Shown in pieces: positions 59,557 through 64,000 of a stretch of 64,000 nt of DNA (its first letter is position 1; each line of letters opens with the position of its first letter). Both the position numbers and the translations under genes were made by a program. The notes beneath the pieces were generated by a model. The model was not told the DNA's origin. It searched no databases and worked only from the letters and a program-made list of their open reading frames with translations. This DNA comes from Actinomadura madurae (GTDB lineage Bacteria > Actinomycetota > Actinomycetes > Streptosporangiales > Streptosporangiaceae). The stretch is from contig NZ_FOVH01000015.1 in assembly GCF_900115095.1 (NCBI RefSeq), positions 149,963 to 213,962 on the forward strand. The letters run 5' to 3'.

Positions 59557-59731
59557 CCGTCCTCCCGCCCGGTTTCCGCTGCTCCGACGCTGGTCTGCTG
59601 CCCCGATCACCCCGGCTCAAACGGCGTTTTTACGGAATGGAGAAACTCGGTTGGGGGGCTTTTCGGGCGGTGTTTCGCGCCGTTCCCGGCGGGCAGGGCG
59701 GCATTGGCGATGATCTCGGGGGAGGAAAGCC
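59557..59731. promoter_or_regulatory. divergent hypA / hhyS control region
   Basis: 175 bases holding promoters for both maturation and structural genes. A strong GGGGGAGGAAAGCC ribosome site precedes hhyS. No confident -35/-10 or operator is seen by eye. Confidence 0.4.
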
Positions 59732-60781
59732 ATGGCGGGCGTCGCTCCGGAGCGACCACTGACGGAGGAGATCCACATTCTGTGGACTTCCGAGGGAATG
59801 AGCTGCGACGGGGACACGATCTCGGTGACCGCGGCCTCGCTGCCGAGCATCGAGGACGTCGTCCTCGGAGCGATACCGGGCCTGCCGAAGGTCCACCTGC
59901 ACAACAAGGTGCTCGCCTACGAGACCGGCGACGACTTCATGGAGGCCTTCCACCGGGCCGCGCGGGGGGAACTGGAGCCCTTCGTCCTCGTCGTCGAGGG
60001 GTCGGTCCCCAACGAGAACATCAACGGGGACGGCTACTGGACGTCGATGGGCAACGATCCCGAGACCGGCGAGCCGATCACGCTGAACACCTGGATCGAC
60101 CGGCTCGCGCCGAAGGCGTGGGCGGTCGTCGCGGCGGGCACGTGCGCGACCTACGGCGGCATCCACGCGATGGCCGGCAACCCGACCGGGTGCATGGGCC
60201 TCGCCGACTACCTCGGCTGGGACTTCCGGTCCGCGGGCGGCCTGCCGATCGTCAACGTGCCGGGCTGCCCCGTCCAGCCGGACAACTTCATGGAGACGCT
60301 GCTCTGGGTGCTGCACCAGGCGGCCGGGCAGGCGCCCGTCATCCCGCTGGACGAGCAGCTCCGCCCGACCTGGCTGTTCGGCAAGACGGTGCACGAGGGC
60401 TGCGACCGCGCCGCCTACTACGAGCAGGCCGACTTCGCCCGCGACTACAACTCGCCCAAGTGCCAGGTGAAGATCGGCTGCTGGGGCCCGGTGGTGAACT
60501 GCAACGTCACCAAGCGCGGCTGGATGGACGGCGTCGGCGGCTGCCCGAACGTCGGGGGGATCTGCATCGGCTGCACGATGCCGGGCTTTCCCGACAAGTT
60601 CATGCCGTTCATGGACGAGCCGCCCGGCGCGAGCCTGTCCTCCACCCTGCTGCGCACGTACGGGCCGTTCATCCGGACGCTGCGGTCGATCACGAACAGG
60701 AGCGCCAACCGGGAACCGAAGTGGCGCCACAACCGAGACAGGCTGACCAGCGGCTACCAGCCCCGCTGGCCGCACAACTGA
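59732..60781 (+). CDS. hhyS: group 1h [NiFe] hydrogenase small subunit
   Basis: 349 residues carrying three FeS clusters that pass electrons from the large subunit. No Tat signal is present, as is usual for this group. The proximal-cluster motif is CDGD (Cys25, Asp28) where most hydrogenases have CxxC; an Asp ligand was described for group 5/1h enzymes. TCATYGGIHAM, VNVPGCPVQPDNF, HEGCDRAAYYEQADF, GCWGPVVNCNV and GGCPNVGGICIGCTMPGFPD supply the other ligands. The enzyme oxidises atmospheric H2 at the membrane during starvation. Confidence 0.94.
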   Translation: MAGVAPERPLTEEIHILWTSEGMSCDGDTISVTAASLPSIEDVVLGAIPGLPKVHLHNKVLAYETGDDFMEAFHRAARGELEPFVLVVEGSVPNENINGDGYWTSMGNDPETGEPITLNTWIDRLAPKAWAVVAAGTCATYGGIHAMAGNPTGCMGLADYLGWDFRSAGGLPIVNVPGCPVQPDNFMETLLWVLHQAAGQAPVIPLDEQLRPTWLFGKTVHEGCDRAAYYEQADFARDYNSPKCQVKIGCWGPVVNCNVTKRGWMDGVGGCPNVGGICIGCTMPGFPDKFMPFMDEPPGASLSSTLLRTYGPFIRTLRSITNRSANREPKWRHNRDRLTSGYQPRWPHN

Positions 60782-60794
60782 AAGGCGTCGTGCG

Positions 60795-62603
60795 ATGAAA
60801 CAGGGCACCGAGGCCAGGAGCGGCCGGCAGGCCACGCAGGGCGGCCTCGTCGAGGTGGCGTTCGACCCGATCACCCGGATCGTCGGCAACCTCGGCATCT
60901 ACACCAAGATCGACTTCGCGAACCGGCAGGTCGCGGAGTGCCAGAGCACCTCGTCGATCTTCCGCGGCTACAGCGTGTTCATGAAGGGCAAGGACCCGCG
61001 GGACGCGCACTTCATCACCAGCCGGATCTGCGGCATCTGCGGCGACAACCATGCGACCTGCTCGATCTACGCACAGAACATGGCGTACGGGATCAAACCG
61101 CCGCCGCTCGCCGACTGGATCATCAACCTCGGCGAGGCCGCCGAGTACATGTTCGACCACACGATCTTCCAGGACAACCTGGTGTTCGTCGACTTCTGCG
61201 AGCGGATGGTCGCCGAGACGAACCCGAGCCTGCTGGCGACGGCGAAGAACACCGACGCGCCGCGCGGCTCCGTCCACGGCTTCCGGACGATCGCCGACAT
61301 CATGGCGGCGTTCAACCCGTTCGAGGGCTCGGTCTACAAGGAGGCCCTCCAGCTGAGCCGCATCACCCGCGAGATGATCTGCCTGATGGAGGGGCGGCAC
61401 GTCCACCCGTCCACCCTGTATCCCGGCGGCGTGGGGACGGTCGCGACGCCGCAGGTGTTCACCGACTACCTCGTCCGGCTGACGCGCTGCCTCGACTTCG
61501 TCAAGCGGGCCGTCGCGATGAACGACGACATCTTCGACTTCTTCCTGGAGGCGCTGCCCGGCTACGACCAGGTCGGGCGGCGGCGGACGCTGCTCGGCTG
61601 CTGGGGCGCGTTCCAGAACCCCGACGTCTGCGACTACGACTACCGGCACATGTCCGAGTGGGGGCGCGCCGCCTACGTCACCCCCGGGATCGTCGTGGAC
61701 GGGCAGCTCCTCACCACGGACCTGGTCGACATCAACCTCGGCATGCGGATCCTGCTGGGCAGCTCGTACTACGACGACTGGGTCAACGACGAGACGTTCG
61801 TCAAGGAGGACCCGCTCGGCAACCCGATCGACCAGCGGCACCCGTGGAACCAGACGACGCTGCCTCACCCGCAGAAGCGCGACCTGGACGGCGGCAAGTA
61901 CAGCTGGGTGATGAGCCCGCGGTGGAAGCACCCGGAGACCGGCGACCATCTCGCGCTCGACACCGGTGGCGGGCCGCTCGCCCGGCTGTGGGCGACCGCG
62001 CTGGCCGGCGAGGTGGACACGCCGTACGTCCGGTCCACGGGGCACAGCGTCCAGATCGACCTGCCGAAGACGCCCGGCATGCCGGAGGTCAACCTGGAGT
62101 GGACGCCGCCGCGGTACGCCAACACGATCGAGCGCGACCGGGCCCGCGCCTACTTCATCGCCTACGCGGCCGGGATGGCGCTGTTCTTCGCCGAGAAGGC
62201 CCTGGACGAGGTGCGGGCGGGGCGGACGAAGGTGTTCACCGACTTCGAGGTCCCCGAGGAGGCGATCGGCTGCGGGTTCCACGAGGCCGTCCGGGGCGTG
62301 CTGTCCCACCACCTCGTCATCCGCGACCACAAGATCGCGAACTACCACCCGTACCCGCCGACGCCGTGGAACGCCAGCCCGCGCGACTCCTACGGCACGC
62401 CCGGCCCGTACGAGGACGCGGTCGCCGGCCAGCCGATCTTCGAGGAGAACGGGCCGGACGACTTCAAGGGCATCGACATCATGCGGACCGTCCGCAGCTT
62501 CGACCCGTGCCTGCCGTGCGGCGTGCACATGTACGTCGGCGGCGGCCGGACGATCGAGAAGCGGCACTCGCCGATGTTCGGCGCGCAGGACGGGCGGCAC
62601 TGA
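60795..62603 (+). CDS. hhyL: group 1h [NiFe] hydrogenase large subunit
   Basis: 602 residues with the NiFe ligands in RICGICGDNHATC (Cys79, Cys82) and DPCLPCGVH (Cys572, Cys575). The motif ends at His578 and is followed by a 24-residue tail, which a maturation protease would remove after nickel insertion. Start ATG follows AAAGG. The stop overlaps the next gene (TGATG). Catalytic partner of HhyS. Confidence 0.95.
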   Translation: MKQGTEARSGRQATQGGLVEVAFDPITRIVGNLGIYTKIDFANRQVAECQSTSSIFRGYSVFMKGKDPRDAHFITSRICGICGDNHATCSIYAQNMAYGIKPPPLADWIINLGEAAEYMFDHTIFQDNLVFVDFCERMVAETNPSLLATAKNTDAPRGSVHGFRTIADIMAAFNPFEGSVYKEALQLSRITREMICLMEGRHVHPSTLYPGGVGTVATPQVFTDYLVRLTRCLDFVKRAVAMNDDIFDFFLEALPGYDQVGRRRTLLGCWGAFQNPDVCDYDYRHMSEWGRAAYVTPGIVVDGQLLTTDLVDINLGMRILLGSSYYDDWVNDETFVKEDPLGNPIDQRHPWNQTTLPHPQKRDLDGGKYSWVMSPRWKHPETGDHLALDTGGGPLARLWATALAGEVDTPYVRSTGHSVQIDLPKTPGMPEVNLEWTPPRYANTIERDRARAYFIAYAAGMALFFAEKALDEVRAGRTKVFTDFEVPEEAIGCGFHEAVRGVLSHHLVIRDHKIANYHPYPPTPWNASPRDSYGTPGPYEDAVAGQPIFEENGPDDFKGIDIMRTVRSFDPCLPCGVHMYVGGGRTIEKRHSPMFGAQDGRH

Positions 62604-63088
62604 TGGCCTGGGACGACGAGCGCGTCCGGGAGCACGTCCGGCACCTCGAAGGGCTGCTCGGACGGCTGGACCCGGCGGCCGCGCCGGTCGTCCAGGCGCT
62701 GGTGGAGCTGTACGGGGAGGCCCTCGACCGGGTCGTCCGGAGCACCCCGGACCTCTCCGCGCTCACCGGGGACGAGCTGGTCGGCCACCTGCTGCTCACG
62801 CACGGCCTGCACCCCGAGTCACCGGAGACGCGGGTGGGACGGGCGCTCGGCGCCATGGACGCGTTCCTCGGCAAGCACCGCACCTCCGTGGAGTTCTCCG
62901 GGATCGAGGGGGCGACGGTGCGGCTGAAGGTCGCGACCGAGGGCCGGGCCGCCGCGCCCCGCCCGGTGCTGGAGGCCGTGGAGCGGGCCGTCCTCGCCGC
63001 GGCGCCGGAGCTGTCGCGGGTCGAGATGGAGGCGCCCGCGCCGGAGCCCGTCCTGATCACGCTGGACCAGGTGCGGAGCCGGGTATGA
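62603..63088 (+). CDS. NifU-like hydrogenase-associated protein
   Basis: 161 residues. The C-terminal half (about 100-150: FSGIEGATVRLKVATEG, VLEAVERAVLAAAPELSRVEME) resembles a NifU C-terminal domain but has no CxxC, so it cannot hold a cluster in the usual way. The N-terminal half is helical with THGLHPE. Members sit directly after hhyL in actinobacteria and may act in FeS assembly or electron transfer. It overlaps its neighbours at both ends. Confidence 0.8.
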   Translation: MAWDDERVREHVRHLEGLLGRLDPAAAPVVQALVELYGEALDRVVRSTPDLSALTGDELVGHLLLTHGLHPESPETRVGRALGAMDAFLGKHRTSVEFSGIEGATVRLKVATEGRAAAPRPVLEAVERAVLAAAPELSRVEMEAPAPEPVLITLDQVRSRV

Positions 63089-63711
63089 CCTCCGGGCTGT
63101 CCACGCCGCGGCTGGCCGCGCTGGCCGCGTCCCCGATGTCGGCCCCGCCGCCCGCGGCCGAGGCCGCGGAGGCGTGCGAGCTGTGCGCCGAGCCCCTGCA
63201 CGGCGCGCACCGGCACGTGCTCGACCTGGAGAAGGACGAGCTGCTGTGCGCGTGCAAGGCCTGCGCCGTCCTGTTCGACGACCAGGCGGCGGGCGGACGG
63301 CACTACCGGCTCGTCCCGGCCGGACGGCGCGAGCTGCGGGGCTTCGTCCTGGACGGCCCTCTTTGGGCGGGCCTCGGAGTCCCCGTCGACCTGGCGTTCT
63401 TCTCCGTGGCCGGGACGGGCGAGGTGACCGCCCGCTACCCGAGCCCGGCCGGGGCGCTGCACGCGTCCGTCCACGCCGACAGCTGGCGGCGCCTGGCCGA
63501 GGCCAACCCCGTCCTGGCGGAGCTGCGCCCGGACGTGGAGGCGCTCGTCGTGCACCGGGCGAAGGGCGCGTCCGAGCACTGGATCCTTCCGGTCGACGAC
63601 TGCTACCGGCTCACCGCGCTGCTGCGCGAGCACTGGGCGGGGTTCGCCGGCGGGGACGCGGTGTGGGACCACATCGGCAGGTTCTTCGAGGAGATGAGGG
63701 GAGAAAGATGA
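63085..63711 (+). CDS. Cys-rich hydrogenase-operon protein (DUF5947-like)
   Basis: 208 residues. An N-terminal Cys cluster, CELCAEPLHGAHRH and LCACKACAVLF, suggests a zinc or FeS site. The remainder is alpha/beta with WILPVDDCYRLTALLREHWAGF. It is found in hhy loci; function unknown. ATG overlaps the previous stop and its own stop overlaps the next start. Confidence 0.75.
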   Translation: MTSGLSTPRLAALAASPMSAPPPAAEAAEACELCAEPLHGAHRHVLDLEKDELLCACKACAVLFDDQAAGGRHYRLVPAGRRELRGFVLDGPLWAGLGVPVDLAFFSVAGTGEVTARYPSPAGALHASVHADSWRRLAEANPVLAELRPDVEALVVHRAKGASEHWILPVDDCYRLTALLREHWAGFAGGDAVWDHIGRFFEEMRGER

Positions 63712-63911
63712 TCAAGGTCGGCAAGCGCGACGTGAAGCCCGACGCGCCGGCGCACACCCGCGGCGTCCACGAGGGCAACAACGTCGGGAATTACGACAAG
63801 CAGGTCGGGCACCTGCCCGACGGCACGTCCACGGCGGCGCGGTCCACCGGGATCAACCCGTCGGCCCGCGGACCGATCCTCGACTCGATGCCGAATCTGT
63901 CACCAGCATGA
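63708..63911 (+). CDS. small hydrophilic hydrogenase-operon protein
   Basis: 67 residues, MIKVGKRDVKPDAPAHTRGV, rich in Gly, Asn and Pro, no membrane segment. GAGAAAG precedes ATG, which overlaps the previous stop (ATGA). Such short genes follow the NifU-like and DUF5947-like genes in related loci (recalled), but no role is known. Confidence 0.65.
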   Translation: MIKVGKRDVKPDAPAHTRGVHEGNNVGNYDKQVGHLPDGTSTAARSTGINPSARGPILDSMPNLSPA

Positions 63912-64000
63912 GCGAAGCGAAGCGGGGGGTGCGGGGGGTCGGCCCCCCGCAAGAGACGGGCATGAGCGAAGCGAAGCGGGGGGTGCGGGGGGTCGGCCCC
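63908..64000 (+). repeat. 54-bp tandem repeat with internal hairpin, possibly coding
   Basis: The unit starting ATGAGCGAAGCGAAG at 63908 is repeated exactly from 63962 to the window edge. Each holds GCGGGGGG-TCGG-CCCCCCGC, a perfect stem, cut at the last base group in the second copy. The period is 18 codons and the first ATG overlaps the previous stop, so the frame MSEAKRGVRGVGPPQETG could be translated twice. It may equally be a REP-like noncoding repeat common after actinomycete genes. Confidence 0.75.

Overview
The window is high-GC actinobacterial DNA. Mycothiol-type chemistry (an MshC-like ligase, an NDMA-dependent alcohol dehydrogenase, a TIGR03086 protein), the many GTG starts and a group 1h (former group 5) high-affinity hydrogenase suggest a soil actinomycete, possibly Actinomadura or another Streptosporangiales genus. 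The genus is an inference from gene content, not from a marker search.

Layout. (1) 1-9.7 kb is an accessory island with visibly lower GC. It holds a minus-strand, tightly coupled RiPP-like operon: an FxSxx-COOH precursor (FxsA), an FxsB-type radical SAM/SPASM enzyme, an HExxH-domain protein, a UbiA prenyltransferase and a short-chain polyprenyl diphosphate synthase. Divergent from it lie a truncated SARP regulator fused to an IS3 OrfA remnant, a complete-looking IS3 element with an amber-mutated OrfB, and a decayed serine recombinase, ending at a tRNA-Arg(CCU). (2) 9.8-23.0 kb is core-like: M15 peptidase, MscL, a SAF protein, MTA phosphorylase, an MMPL transporter, an FmdB protein, a K+/H+ antiporter, a 2-hydroxyacid dehydrogenase, 5-FTHF cyclo-ligase, GalU and a MoeA-MoaC-MogA operon. 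(3) 23.0-41.0 kb is accessory: an MshC-like ligase with a STAS protein, a universal stress protein, an MFS pump, a YciI/ECF42 sigma pair, a GntR-controlled amino-sugar/alpha-galactoside operon, a two-component system, and decayed IS3 and ISL3 transposases, ending at tRNA-Ala(CGC). (4) 40.2-58.3 kb holds SepX/GlpR-like and GNAT genes, NagA with a DeoR regulator, a methyltransferase, a PepSY/two-component locus, the alcohol dehydrogenase, a TetR/MpaB pair with a clear operator, a fused acyl-CoA dehydrogenase, an aldo/keto reductase behind a MerR-type promoter, and a STAND-TPR NTPase. (5) 58.4-64.0 kb holds hypBA divergent from the hydrogenase operon (hhyS, hhyL, a NifU-like gene, a DUF5947-like gene and a small gene), ending in a 54-bp tandem repeat.

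How genes work together. The strongest candidate for an undescribed system is the fxs operon: a triceptide-type peptide-modifying set is overlapped and transcribed with genes to make and transfer an isoprenoid, which suggests a prenylated or otherwise lipid-linked modified peptide. The GntR operon (SIS-domain AgaS-like enzyme, BadF-type kinase, EamA transporter, Tat-exported GH36) plus NagA/DeoR 6 kb away looks like a split N-acetylgalactosamine-type catabolic route. The hydrogenase locus would scavenge atmospheric H2 for respiration.
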